Positions 47,428 through 59,084 of a DNA stretch of 64,000 nucleotides are shown here, in pieces (position 1 is the first letter of the stretch; each line of letters begins with the position of its first letter). The translations under genes and the position numbers were made by a program. This DNA comes from Castanea sativa (lineage: Eukaryota > Streptophyta > Magnoliopsida > Fagales > Fagaceae): positions 4,500,445 to 4,564,444 of the forward strand of contig NC_134015.1 in assembly GCF_040712315.1 (NCBI RefSeq), read 5' to 3'. The notes under the pieces are model-generated. The model ran no database searches, had not been told where the DNA came from, and saw only the letters and a program-made list of their open reading frames with translations.

Positions 47428-47729
47428 GTAAGTTTCTTCAATACTCTTCTATATTTTTTTTCAGTTTTTTATTTTTATTTTTATTTTATATATGAATGAA
47501 ATATTTTTAGTAAAACATGGACCAGAATACAAGAACTCCAAGCTCAACAACTACAACGAACCAAACATAAACACCCAAATCCTAGAATAGAAGAAACAAG
47601 CTCATCAGTATTAAGGAACTATGTAAAGTTGTGATTTTCAACTATATTGTGTTGGTTATAATTCCATGCCAAATTTGATTATAATTTCTTCAATTAGTTT
47701 TACTGTATGTATGTGGGTTTATCTGTAAG

Positions 47730-48580
47730 GGATGAGTGTGAGAGATCGGTGAAGAATCAAGTTTCAAAAGTTGAATCAGTGGATTTCAAGACTGGCTCGC
47801 AAGGAACTACCCGCGAAAAGGCCAAATGTGGAGCACTTGACTGGAAAATGAAAAATCGTGATAGGCGATTATTTTCACGACTATCTCGTGAGAAATGCCA
47901 ACCCACGAAGGACCAGCGAAAGTTTCTGTTTGAAAAAAAGCTGTGTTTTGCTTTACCAAGTCTTTACTCACACTATATATACCCCCATTACCCACAAATT
48001 GTAATGAGTACTCTTCAAAGAGAACCCTAGAAAATACACTTGATAATTAGAGATTGTTATACTCACAATCATCTACACATTTCCTTGTGGTTTTCCTCAA
48101 CTCCTACCTCTCAATCTCTAGATCTTTGAGAAGTTGCTATCCAATCGGGCTAAATTGCAGGTTCTAGAAAGCTAGAGAAAACAAGACTCCGAGAAGTCTG
48201 TTGGTAGCAAAAGCTTGGATGGCTCAAGTACATGGGGTAAACTAGGCTTGGATGGTCTTTTATTATTCTCGTACTCCAACTTTATTCTCTAGTGAATCGA
48301 TTTAGACTTAGAGGGTCGCGGAGAGGTTTTTTGCCGAGTTATTTGGTTTTCTCTTCAATAATACTTCTCGGTGTTATCTTGTATTTGCATCTCTCTTCCC
48401 TACTTTTTAAACTTTCATTTTATTGTTGATGATGGATGAATATGGCTTAGGGTATTGTTATCGGTTCATTGTGTTTATTTACTCTTGTTCCGCACTTAGT
48501 CTAAGTTAAAGTAAAAGTAATCTAGCCGTTTTTTTAATTTGAAGGTCTGAACAAGCTTTTGTGTTTTAGCACAAATCCAA
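47730..48580 (+). mobile_element. Probable solo LTR or LTR fragment (tentative)
   Basis: Composition resembles an LTR: a TATATATAC box near 47974, a leader with AGAGAACCCTAG, then a U5-like T-rich end near 48360-48540. No second copy, clean TG/CA ends or target duplication could be found, so limits are approximate and the call is weak. Confidence 0.35.
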
Positions 48581-48589
48581 ACTTTCAAA

Positions 48590-49444
48590 CTACAAGTTAC
48601 ATCAACTACAAACAAAGTTCTGGGTATTCCTCTGAAGCCAAATTCAATAGATGTTGCCTAGGCTAGTCTACAATGGGGTAGATTTAAAATTTTGTATCTT
48701 CAACATGTTATCCCCCATTGAAAGCACCTTATATTTCAGCAACTATAAGGTCGTCTAATCAACCATAACTTCACAACCTTCCTTCAAATTCTTCTGTTAA
48801 AGAAGTATTGATAAAAGATATGTTCAAGTTTCAAACCAAAGAATTCTTTGGGTTTTTTTTTTTCCTTCCTTGGTTCTATTTTAATTCCAACTCCCTCAAT
48901 ATCTCAGCTGCTATATCTGAGCTAGAGTTCAGGATGAATGGGTTTTTTGTGTTTGTGTGTGTGTGTGTGTGTGTGTTTTTACTTAAAACAAATGGTGTTA
49001 CTACCAACTTCTTGTTCATAGAATTTTTTTTTTTTTTTTGGGAAAAGTTTTGCTACATACAGGCATGCAGCAATTGTTACATATAGGATTATGTGACAAT
49101 AAAAAGAGAGTGGAAAGTGTCTAAGGTTCCACTTATCATGTACTTTATACATAACCCTTGAACATATGTTACTTTCTTTTTGCTACTGCATAACTCATTA
49201 TACAGCAATATGCTGCATACTAGTATGCATTTTTTTTTACTTTCTTCTCATTAAATTGTTATATCACAAATTCAATATAAGTAATCTTCTCTCTCTCATA
49301 ATGAGATGATTTCATAGCTGCATGCATCCATTGTGAGAAGAAGAATACATGTAACCAACACAAGATTAATACACATCGTTTTTGTTGTCCTTCAATTCTC
49401 ATTAGAGTTTTTTCTTTTTTTGCACATATTTTGTGTAGGGTGCA
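48590..49444. other. Intronic spacer
   Basis: Nothing recognised apart from a TG microsatellite at about 48954-48976. Confidence 0.55.
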
Positions 49445-49765
49445 ATACGTGGCATGGTTTTAAAAACCGGACCAGGCCAGCCGATTCAACTAGGAACCGG
49501 ACCTTAACCCGGTCCGGTTATTAGTTAAAACTAGAAATGAAAAAAAAACTGGGAAAACAATGCAAACTGCCAGTTCAACCGACATAACCAGAAATTAGTG
49601 CGGTTAAACTGGTTTTAGCACTTCTTCATAAATACTTTAGCTATTGTGTTTTTAACCTAAAAAAAAAAAAATTAAAATTAAAAAGAGAGATCTTGTTTCA
49701 GATTTAAGAAGAGAAGTTTTGATTTTGAAAAAATGCTCTCTTAAGTATGAAGTGGTGAAATCTAA

Positions 49766-50728
49766 GAGCATCCACAGCAGTGGAGCTAAAATTTTAGCAA
49801 TTTAGCTCCACAAAAAGTTACTTTATTTATTTTACCTATTCACTTTACAAAACATGCTACAGTAGTAGATCTATTTTAGCTTTCAACACAATAAAATAAC
49901 ATAAACATCACAATAAAATAATATTTCTACTACAATAAAATAATACATCTCACAAAACAAAAAAACACCACAAACCGATCCACCACCACTGCCAACCAAC
50001 CAAGATCAACCGCCCACAACCATCCAACAAAAACTAACAAGCCAACAACCACCCACAACCACTGCCAAAAATCCAAATTAGCCAAAAACCACTACACAAA
50101 TTACAAAGAAACCCACACCAACAAACCCACACAAATCACAGAGAAAAACCACCACGCCAACACAACCACAGAGAAACCCACGAACAGGTCGGCGGTGAGA
50201 CGGAGGACTGGGTGAGATGGGTCGGCGGCATGGGACAGTGACGTGGGCGATGAGAATGAGGATCGGCGGTGAAATGGAGGACTGGGCGAGATGGGTCAGC
50301 GATGAAGATCGACGATCTAGAACTTATCGGCGGCGAGGCTCGACGATCCAGACCTTATCGGCGGCGAGGCTCGACGATCCAGACCTTATCGGCGGTGAAG
50401 CTCGACGATTCAGCAAGAATCGGCAGCGAAGCAGAGAGTAGATGAGGGAGAGAGAAAAAAAAAAAAAAAAAAAACGATGAAAGAAGAGAAGCCAGAGACA
50501 ACGAAAAAGAAAGGAAGAAAAAATATTTTTTAAAGGATAGAAGAGAGAGAAATTTAATAAAATAATTTTTTTTTTTTTTTACCTTTGAGCTACAGTACAC
50601 ATCTATCTTTAGATGTGTACTGTAGCTGGAAGCAAAAAAAATTTTGCTACAGCTCTACTACTGGAGCACACTTTTTGGTGGTTGAGAAGCTAAAATATAC
50701 TAATATACCACCACTGCTGTGAGTGCTC
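49766..50728. mobile_element. MITE B (family AB, 963 bp), nested in element F
   Basis: The left end GAGCATCCACAGCAGTGGAG and right end CTGCTGTGAGTGCTC are inverted, flanked by TAA (49763-49765 and 50729-50731). It shares ends and an internal hairpin (GTACACATCTAT...AGATGTGTAC, 50594-50620) with 18645-19039. It is larger because of a GC-rich insert (about 49975-50440). Confidence 0.8.
50300..50415. repeat. Minisatellite in MITE B (about 31-37 bp unit, three to four copies)
   Basis: Repeats of CTCGACGATCCAGACCTTAT then CGGCGGCGAGG. GC content is far above the surrounding AT-rich DNA. Confidence 0.85.
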
Positions 50729-50913
50729 TAAGACACCTACAGTGGCCCAAAAATATTAGATTTACTTTACTTACCTTTTGCTCTAAAGAAAAAAAAAATC
50801 AGATTTCCTATATTTGTGTTGAGGAAGAATCAAAGAAGCTCAAAGATAAGCAGATTCGTAATGATCTAATGCTTCAGTTGAGGCTTTTTTTTGCTGCTCT
50901 TGCACATGCTCAT

Positions 50914-50920
<7 letters not shown>

Positions 50921-50995
<75 letters not shown>
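50921..50995. repeat. GA microsatellite (about 37 units)
   Basis: Directly visible uninterrupted run inside element F. Confidence 0.97.
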
Positions 50996-51000
<5 letters not shown>

Positions 51001-52078
51001 AAGAGAGAGATATAAAAAGCAAAAAATGTTCAATACGTGAGAACACTTCAGCAACACTAATGGAGTTTGAGATACATAAGGTCAAGCTTAGTGTTGTTGG
51101 AACTTGAACCAAACGTGTGGCAGTGGTTTGAATAAATTTCAAAATGTGTGGTAGTTTTTTTTTTTTTTTGAGCTAACGTGTGGCAGTGGTTTGAATAGAT
51201 TTCAAACTTAGTTTTTTTTTTTTTTGGATATTAAGTATTAACGTGTAGAATGTGTGGAGGGAAAAAAAATATCAAGTGGGTAGTGATATTACTACCCATT
51301 GGTGCACTTACTTTTTGTTATTTGAAAGGTTAAAAAATAACTAAAATATTTTATAGTGGGTTGTAGGTGCTTGTATATCAATATATGTTTTTTTTTTTGG
51401 TTGAATTGTGTTAGGTGGTGTCTAAAAGTTGGTAAGTTAAAGTTTTACTATTATTTAATTCTTTAGTTGAAATGACTAGATATAAATTTATTTATTTTTT
51501 CATAATTATTAATTAAATTATTTATGACATCATCGGTTCGACCATCGGTCAGACCCCGGTCTGACCAGAAAACTGGTAATCAGTCATTTTTTTCGGTTCT
51601 TTCACCGTATCGGTTTTTAAAACCATGATACATGGAAAATATCAGCTTTTCTTTTTCTAAATGAAAGAATCATTTACAATATATTTATTGAAAAGTCATG
51701 ATAGGATGGAATAAAAGTTTGTAATTATATCTCTTTTTCATCTATCATAGTTGACCTATCCGACAATATCTATGAAGTATGAAATTTATATGGTCAAATT
51801 CATCAACAGATCTCATTTCTTCTTAAATTTTAATGGGACTAATTAATTAGTTTATGTGACAAATAAATATACATTAAAATGATGTTATAGAAAATGTAAA
51901 ATTTGAAATTAGATCATTATTAATTATAAATCCTGTTAAAAATTTAATAAAGAAAGAGATTTAAAAATGAAATTAACTTTGCTTTAAAAGTTGAGTAACA
52001 CTAATGCGCACTCTTGATGTAATGGTCATTCTACAAGTATAAAGTTCTTATGGGTGAGAGAGTAAAGATTGAAGTTCA

Positions 52079-53069
52079 TGTTAGGACATATGTGATTCAT
52101 GATTAGGAACATATGTCAACATTTTATGTATTGGCTAGTCCTTTGACAAAACACACTTTACTTGTATTTAGGTAGATCTAGGATGTGTTTAATGCTTCAA
52201 GAAATAAGGTTTCAAGTTCAAGTGTTAAAACTATGCAAATCTGTCCAAGAATCAAGTGAAGAAGTGTTGTTCATTAAAACTCAACAGCTAGTATCTATCG
52301 AGATTTAAAAGAGTTATTTCAGCCCGAGGCTCGACAGCTAGGATATTTGTCGAGATTTATGAAGTTCAGTTTTTCAAAGCTGATTTTCATCCAATCCATG
52401 AATGTATATTTGGGCTTTCTTTTCTCACAACCCTAGAGATATATAAGGATTATTTTAAGGGCCATCTTGGGTTATACGAGTATTCAGCAAAGTCTTGTTC
52501 ATGCAAATTGTGACCGTACTAGATACAGAATTTGCTCTAATTCATCTTGAAGAAGTTGTTGTGTTTGTACACCGTAGGGTTTTGTGACCAAGCAACTTCA
52601 TGATCTTTATCGTGTGATAAACTAAAGAGTTTTGCAGCCAACATCCTTCTCAAGTTGGTAATCAAGTCACATACCAGAATCTGCGCATCTATTGGTTAGT
52701 CACGTACTGAGAGCCATGCAATACAAGGAGAGATTGTTACTACAGAACAAGTCTAATTGGGTATTAGGGTAAGGGTTCAACTGTAAGTTGGTATAAGGTA
52801 CTGGAATTTTTACTTGTAACCGCATGTTGTGATAATAGTGAATTCTCGGGAGTAGTGACCTTAAAATCACCCGGTGAAATTTTTGCCTCGGAGGTTTTCC
52901 CCATTTGTAAACAAACCACCATGTCAATTTATCTTCTATTGCATATTTATTTAATTGGTGATTTATTTGTGCTGCAATGTGCATTGCATGTTAAATTGAT
53001 TGATTAATTAAACTTGGCTAATTAATCAACTAATCCATCACAAGAGGTCAATACGTTTTTGGCCTATAA
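52079..53069 (+). mobile_element. Solo LTR B (991 bp)
   Basis: Begins TGTTAGGACATATGTG and is flanked by GTTCA at 52074-52078 and 53070-53074. Same family as solo LTR A (45228-46221), with nearly equal length. No internal sequence adjoins it. Confidence 0.8.
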
Positions 53070-53375
53070 GTTCAAATTTTCAAGAAGGAGCTTCACACAT
53101 ATATACACTTAAACTAAACTAGAATTGAGTGCATAAATGGATATAATTAATAGTTAAGGAACTAAATTATTTTTACTTAATAATTTGATTACCAAATGGT
53201 ATATCAACCCATATTGTATAATCTTTTTATAATATGTCTAGTGGCATGTCAAGACAGAAGGAATATGAGTTTATTACTACTATAATTATTTTTTTCATTT
53301 TTTCATTACAATTTATTTATTAAAAAAATTGTGAAATATATATTTAAAAAAAGAGATAGGTTCAAGTTACACCTG

Positions 53376-54378
53376 GTGTAACTCTAAAGAGTTACACATT
53401 TTTTAAACCATTGGATTTAAGTAAATCCAACGGTCAAAAAAGACTCTCATTAATGCTAATATTCTGATTATGATCACATTAATTATCTTTTATTTATTAT
53501 ATTTTATATTTATCTTTAAACCCAAAAAAAGTGTTATATCTCTCTCTCTCTCTCTCTCTCTCTCCCCTCCACTATTGTTCCACCTCCTTGGATGGATTGC
53601 CGGCAGAAGAAGGAAAATTACAACAGAGCCAACTTGGAGATCCTATACCACAAGACCATTAATCCAAGCACATGAAAGGACCCCAATCATGACCCCAAAA
53701 GATTCCTCATCAGTTGGGGTCTACCTCATTATCTTTAACATAACTTTGTATTTTTCTCATCCACGGACAGTAATAAAATCTATGATGATAATCAATGTGT
53801 CCGATGTTGGTATTGTCCAAAACGATGGTTTGGTTCATCGAGCTTGGATCACCTACAATGGTCCACGTCGTTGGATGGACATTCAATTAGGATCAAAAGA
53901 TGAAGATTACCCCAACAAAACCAATCTTCTCTGAGCAACTTGATCTCTCACCGTTTCTCAATGAATATATGTTCTTTCTCAATGAATACATGTTCATAGG
54001 ATTTTCAGCTTCCACAGGCAATTTGACTCAAATCCACAACGTCTTGTCATGGAATTTCACGTCCACAAGCCAAGCCTTTCTTCGTATTCCTTCAACAAAA
54101 AACATGTGAGAGCAAGATCATTGTCGAGGATGGTTCTGGGACTAGGAAAGCTCGAGCAAAACCACCAGGCAGCTTCTTGATTTTTGTGGCTATGGTAGCC
54201 TAGAGAGAGTCAAACTTGACACTTTTTTTTGGGTTTAGAGGTAAATATAAAATATAATAAATAAGGGATAATTAATGTGATCATAATCAAAATGTTAACA
54301 TTAATGAAGGTCTTTTTGGGCTGTTGGATCTACATAAATTCAATGGTTTAAAAAAAGTGTAACTCTAAAGAGTTACAC
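53376..54378. mobile_element. Long-TIR transposon carrying a lectin receptor kinase fragment (Pack-MULE-like)
   Basis: The left TIR 53376-53535 and right TIR 54220-54378 (about 160 bp each) are inverted copies: both start, reading inward, with GTGTAACTCT-n2-AGAGTTACAC then TTTTTTAAACCATTG. They share TTATGATCACATTAATTAT and end near AAACCCAAAAAAA. Between them lie 684 bp of host-gene sequence. A possible 12-bp target duplication TGAAATATATAT (53332-53343 and 54387-54398) sits outside unmatched tails, so the exact ends are uncertain. Long TIRs plus a captured gene fragment fit Pack-MULEs. Confidence 0.75.
53590..54215 (+). pseudogene. Captured L-type lectin receptor kinase fragment, frameshifted
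   Basis: L-type lectin receptor kinases are plasma-membrane proteins with a legume-lectin ectodomain. Visible parts: DSSSVGVYLIIFNITLYFS (damaged), NDVGI-like NVSDVGIVQND, HRAWITYNGPRRWMDIQLG, then after a frame change QLDLSPFLNEYMF. It goes on with FIGFSASTGNLTQIHNVLSW and TSTSQAFLRIPSTKN. Another frame continues CESKIIVEDGSGTRKARAKP and PGSFLIFVAMVA, the juxtamembrane and start of the membrane segment. A 21-bp tandem duplication repeats FLNEYMF. No kinase domain is present and stops occur in all frames. Confidence 0.8.
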
Positions 54379-54741
54379 TAATATTATGAAATATATATAG
54401 ATTTGGTCCTTTTTTTTTTTTTTGTGTATACTAAGATTTACTTTTAGAAAATGGCTTAGTCCTCTTAATTAGTGTTCACGGCAATGAATATATTGTCATG
54501 CTTTATTTGATTTATTGTGCAAAAGATAGTGTTGCCTTAAGAAAATAATAATAATTTTGCATTATATCTTTCCACTAGACCCAACGAGTCCACGTCATCT
54601 TAAAGCATTCACAATGAACTTATCACAATTTTAGTTAAAAAAATTCTGTAAGTCTTTTTTTTTTTCAAAAGCAAACTATCTTTCTCTATATAATTTTTTG
54701 CTTGTGCTTTCTACCAATTGTTTTTTCTTTTTTGTTTATAG

Positions 54742-54961
54742 ATCTGAAGCTCGACCTCTAAATCCAAACATGGAGGTGGAGGGGAGGAAGAAGCAATCCT
54801 TATACAGTTCAACTTTTGAAGCACGGGTCAAAGAGCAATATGTAGCCAACAAAGGATAGATATATATAGGAAGACTAGTGATAAGTGCTGCTCCCAGGGT
54901 TCATGGTGGTGAATATGTTTCACTTGAGAAAGGTCTAGTCCCACCTTCAGCCCCTAATTGA
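54742..54961 (+). pseudogene. Second paralogue, peptide-tail exon with one premature stop
   Basis: Aligned with exon 2 of the gene at 32048, the frame reads EARPLNPNMEVEGRKKQ, a 14-residue in-frame insertion containing TFEARVKE, then QYVANKG. A TAG follows at 54857-54859. It then continues in the same frame to RVHGGEYVSLEKGLVPPSAP and N, and the final TGA is at 54959-54961. Length differences from the intact gene are multiples of three, so the frame was kept until the stop arose. The end KGLVPPSAPN resembles the IDA-type PPSAP core. Confidence 0.7.
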
Positions 54962-55128
54962 ACCACACGTGAGAAAGGTCTAGTCCCACCATGATGCCAT
55001 TGGCAACCCCTGATGAGCTGATCGAGTTGGTGTTCATAAAACTAGATGCTGTAATTCTGCTTCTCTAGAAGACTAGAACAATATATATTCTCTGCCCAAT
55101 GCTTTTGATTAAAAAAAAAAAAAACACC

Positions 55129-56192
55129 TATAAACACAGTGGCGGCGCCACATATAGGTCAGGGTCGTCCTGGGACCACCCTGACCTGAATTCTTTTTTT
55201 TTTTAATATATATATAATAAAAAAATTTTATTTATCTACCTATAAAAAAAAATTAGGAACACCCTCAAAAAAATTAGGAACACTCTCAAAAAAATTTTAT
55301 GCCAATAAAATTAAATTTTGATAGATTATTTGTTACATTTTGGTTGGTACCAGTTTTTAGAAGAAAAAAAGAAAAACTCTTAAACTGACAAACTCGTCAG
55401 CACAGCATGTCATTACTTGCGTCGAACGCCTAAAAAACAAATCCAACTATCGCAAAGGTCGCCCCTTCTTCTTTTTCTTCTTCTTCTTTGCTTCGTCTCA
55501 GACGTTCTGCTAGTCTACCTCTTCTTTCTTTTTTTACTCTAGTTTTTGCTTTGTCAAGTTTTTTCTTTAGTTTGTTTTTTAGACTTTTAGCTTACTGACC
55601 CCACCCATATGACAAAGCTTTGAAAATGACAAAACTCAAAAAGTTAACAAAAGATTTTGATTTCAAATTTATTTATTGAGTCTTGCCTCTTCCCAATATG
55701 ATATACATATATACACTCTTATTGTACTATTTTTTTTTGTTGTTTTTCATTATTCAATTACATATTTATGTTTTAATATTCTAAAACAATAATTGTTATG
55801 TAATAACTAAATAATTTGAGTGTCAAAAAAGAAAAACTAATGATTTTTTTATTTGAGTTTTACTTATTTGGAGCAATAATTTTATGTTGTATAAGAAAAT
55901 ATAAATATTTTTTATTTTTATTTTTTTTAGAAACCCCGAAACACCCTGAAACGGTACGTCGAAATAGATCGGTACCAAAATATTCCATTCCACTAAACAA
56001 ACCGAAACAAGGTCTAAAACGGTATTCATAACATTGCTTTCAAGCAAAAAGAAAAAGCTAAAAAAAAATTGAACTAAAATCTAAAAAATAAAAAATTGTA
56101 ATAGAGAATCTGAAGAAAAAAAAAATTGTAACAGAGCAAGCCCATCGAGGAACACCCTGAGAAACAATCCTAGAGCCGCCACTGTATAAACA
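55129..56192. mobile_element. hAT-like element (55137-56184, 1048 bp) with 8-bp target duplication TATAAACA
   Basis: TATAAACA occurs at 55129-55136 and 56185-56192. The termini CAGTGGCGGC and GCCGCCACTG are inverted. The intact paralogue keeps the uninterrupted target CTATAAACATATG at 33354-33366, an independent empty site. No transposase ORF; fragments such as 55816-56031 show no domain. Confidence 0.9.
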
Positions 56193-56837
56193 TATATTAG
56201 GTTCTGGGAAAAAAATGTTAAATGTTATTTCTCTAGTCTCTTTCAATCGTGGCTGACCGGGCAGAACATGATTAACCGGCCATCTATGGCAGCCATGTAC
56301 GCGGTAAACCTTGGCTGCTTGACCATGGCAAGCCTTATTGTTCCTCCATCTTTACCGATGAGAGCTATGATAAAATAAAAACACTTTTGATCTCATGAAT
56401 ACCTATGACTTAAAGTATGTGCACCAAGCAAGTCATGGTTGGGTGGCAACACGTCGCGTCATGGCTCCATATACACGCCGCAAGTCATGGCTGTCTAACC
56501 GGATCGGAAGATCAACTTTTTTTTTTTTCTTTTTCACTTCAAGATAAAAACTTTCATTCGGTGATTGTAAAGAAGATAGATACACAAAGCCTCGGCAAGA
56601 TTCGCAGCTTGAGAATCCTTACAAAAATCATTAGGGATATGTTTGCAAAAGTTTACCATTAGTACTGTAATTTAATGTTAAATTTTAATGCCAATCCCCC
56701 CAATTTATAATTGGAAAAGGTTTGCCTCCAAACTAATTTGGAAAGAAACTCTTTAAATTTCTCTTATTATTTTTATTAAATGTCAATTTTGAGAATTTAA
56801 CTATTGGATTACATAATTTTTATATCATTAATACATA
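56193..56837. other. Intergenic, nothing recognised
   Basis: An 81-codon ORF at 56417-56662 has no recognised domain. Confidence 0.55.
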
Positions 56838-57235
56838 CTAGCCTCATCATACGTGCTCTGCACGTGCGATGAGGCTCTTTTTTTTATTTGAATGTAATAT
56901 GATTTTTCAATTTGAATTTATCTATAGTTAGTAAGATTATATAATAAAGGAATTCTATAAAACTAAAATTTAATATTTGAAATTAAGTAAATTGCTGAGT
57001 TTATTGTATGCTAGTTTTTGAGAAAAAAAAAATGTATCAAATGTACTAGAGATATGTTTAAATAGAAAATGTGCTAATTTTTAGGAAAAAAGTTTCACTG
57101 ATAATTTTTTTTCAAATTACAATTGTAACCCTATTTTTTATTTTTGAAGAACAAAGATTATTTAATTAGAATAGGGGTATTTTGAACATTTTTAAAGCCA
57201 TAACTAATTTTTTGAATCCTCTTAATATATAGAGA
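56838..57235 (-). mobile_element. Short non-autonomous Helitron (398 bp)
   Basis: On the minus strand it starts TCTCTATATATTAAGAGG and ends with a strong hairpin (GCCTCATC...GATGAGGC, inner ACGTGC/GCACGT, 56841-56875) followed by CTAG. Host A lies on one side (56837) and host T on the other (57236). TC start, 3' hairpin, CTRR end and insertion at AT without duplication are the Helitron hallmarks. No coding sequence. Confidence 0.8.
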
Positions 57236-57236
57236 T

Positions 57237-57934
57237 GTAAAATTTCATTAAAATAAAATGTTATTTATTATTTGATTAATAAGCTTATTTTTTATTTCAA
57301 ATTTTAAACCACAAAAATTTGAAATTTAAATATTTTATTGATAATATATCTCTTAATTTTTTATTTTTTTGAAATTTTATAAGTATGAGAGATATAATAA
57401 GAACATAGAAATCAACTAATAGATTTTCAAAATTAACAATTAACTATATATCTTAAACCATTAGAGCATTTGTATGTACCGTCCAAATCATGAGAGTGTT
57501 GCAATGAAAACACTCAATTATGAGATGTTCACTTGAGCACTAACCCCCCCCCCCCCACCCACCCACCCACCCCCTCTTTGGTGTGTGTGTGTGGTTTTTT
57601 ATAAGAGAAATACTATTTTCATAACAATTTTATAATATTTTCATAATAAATTTTATGTGGCTAATTGTTATTTGCTGTTACTAGTGAGTAAGAAAGTAAT
57701 TTAAGTGTTGGATTTAAATTTAAAACCTGTAACAACCTGTCAACTAGAATTTATTGTATGGACGTAGCAGTTTTCTTTTTTTAATATATACTTGGTGAAT
57801 TCTGAATAGATCCTAGGTTTGGATTATTAAGGACCTGTTTGGTAGAGTTGTTCAAACTCACTCTATCAAATTTTAAACAACTTTATGCACATTTTCATCT
57901 ACACCTATTTCAAAAAATTACAAACAACTAAACT
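57237..57934. other. Intergenic, nothing recognised
   Basis: AT-rich, with a C-rich run (CCCACCC repeats) at about 57545-57572. Confidence 0.55.
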
Positions 57935-58290
57935 AAACTCAAACTCCACTATTAAACGGCCCTAGATATCCTAATTTCATTAAGCCCAGTTTAAGTTTGA
58001 TGGTTTGATAAGTCAGCTTTAGACAGACACTGGATCAACATTGATAAGGCCCAACTTAAACTAATGTGGACAGCCGAACTTTGGGAAGCCCAATTCTAAT
58101 TTTTGAAGAACTTCATTTTGAATTTGCTAAGTTGAGAGGTGGAGAAAAATCACGCACTCTGACTCGCAACTAAACCAAATGCCGAAAGGACAAAAGAGAA
58201 AAAGTGGAGGGCCATTTCCATTCATTTGGGCTTTAGTAGATGTTTAATTATTTTTAAGCACATTGCAAGTAATGAAGTCAGCAAGCTGGC
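57935..58290 (+). repeat. Duplicated block, copy 2, first part
   Basis: Colinear with 17085-17360 through GTGGACAGCCGAACTTTG and AAGCACATTGCAAGTAATG. Confidence 0.75.
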
Positions 58291-58514
58291 CATTGTAGCG
58301 TAAACGAGACCATTTGACAACTTTTTTGTTTTTGTTTTTTTTATTAATGCTTATAAAGATACCCAAAGAACAAAATGGGTAAGAGGGAAAATCAATTGTG
58401 ATAAGTCTATATGTGTGCAACATGGTAACCTAACTTATTATCTTTTAGGCTCCTATGTTCAGGCCTATGAGGAACCCAAATGAGATCCATATATGTTTCC
58501 TTATGTAAAATGAG

Positions 58515-58751
58515 TTCAGTTAATGTGTGCTCTAAGGGCACATATTAAACTATTTATTTTTGGAAACAATTTCTCGAAAATTAAAAAAACTGTCAATACA
58601 TTTTCAATTCCCTAAAATATTTCTAAAAATAATTATTTATTGTGTGCCCTTAGGGCACACATTAGCAAAATTCATGTAAAATTGTAAGTTTGAAACTTGT
58701 AAGTTAAACTATAACCTAACTTCAATCCCACCCAAGAAGTTAGAGACAAAA

Positions 58752-58801
<50 letters not shown>

Positions 58802-59043
58802 CCAAACTAGTGATACATGGTTGGTTACTAAATTTGAGCACAATGCTTATTTTACACCAAAACTCTAACCATTGAAAAAACTGTCAATACCTTTTCAATT
58901 CCCTAAAATATTTCTAAAAATAATTATTTATTGTGTGCCCTTAGGGCACACATTAGCAAAATTCATGTAAAATTGTAAGTTTGAAACTTGTAAGTTAAAC
59001 TATAACCTAACTTCAATCCCACCCAAGAAGTTAGAGACAAAAA

Positions 59044-59084
<41 letters not shown>

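Larger units (their letters stand above)
49453..51627. mobile_element. TIR element F (2175 bp) with 8-bp target duplication, hosting MITE B
   Basis: It begins CATGGTTTTAAAAACCGGAC and ends CGGTTTTTAAAACCATG. Flanks are ATACGTGG (49445-49452) and ATACATGG (51628-51635), with one mismatch. CCGG/GGTCCGGTT and GGTCAGACC...GGTCTGACC strings near the two ends are also mirrored. No transposase seen. An 8-bp duplication suggests hAT, or Mutator if 9 bp. Confidence 0.65.
47428..54741 (+). other. Long intron of the second paralogue, filled with mobile elements
   Basis: It runs from the GTAAGT donor at 47428 to the TTTATAG acceptor at 54741, 7.3 kb against 546 bp in the intact gene. It holds a tentative LTR fragment (47730-48580), a TIR element with a nested MITE (49453-51627), solo LTR B and the lectin-capturing transposon. 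The gene structure is inferred from homology. Confidence 0.5.

Noticed and set aside
50866..51142. ORFs encoding long Ser-Leu or Arg-Glu repeats
   Set aside because: They are translations of the GA microsatellite.
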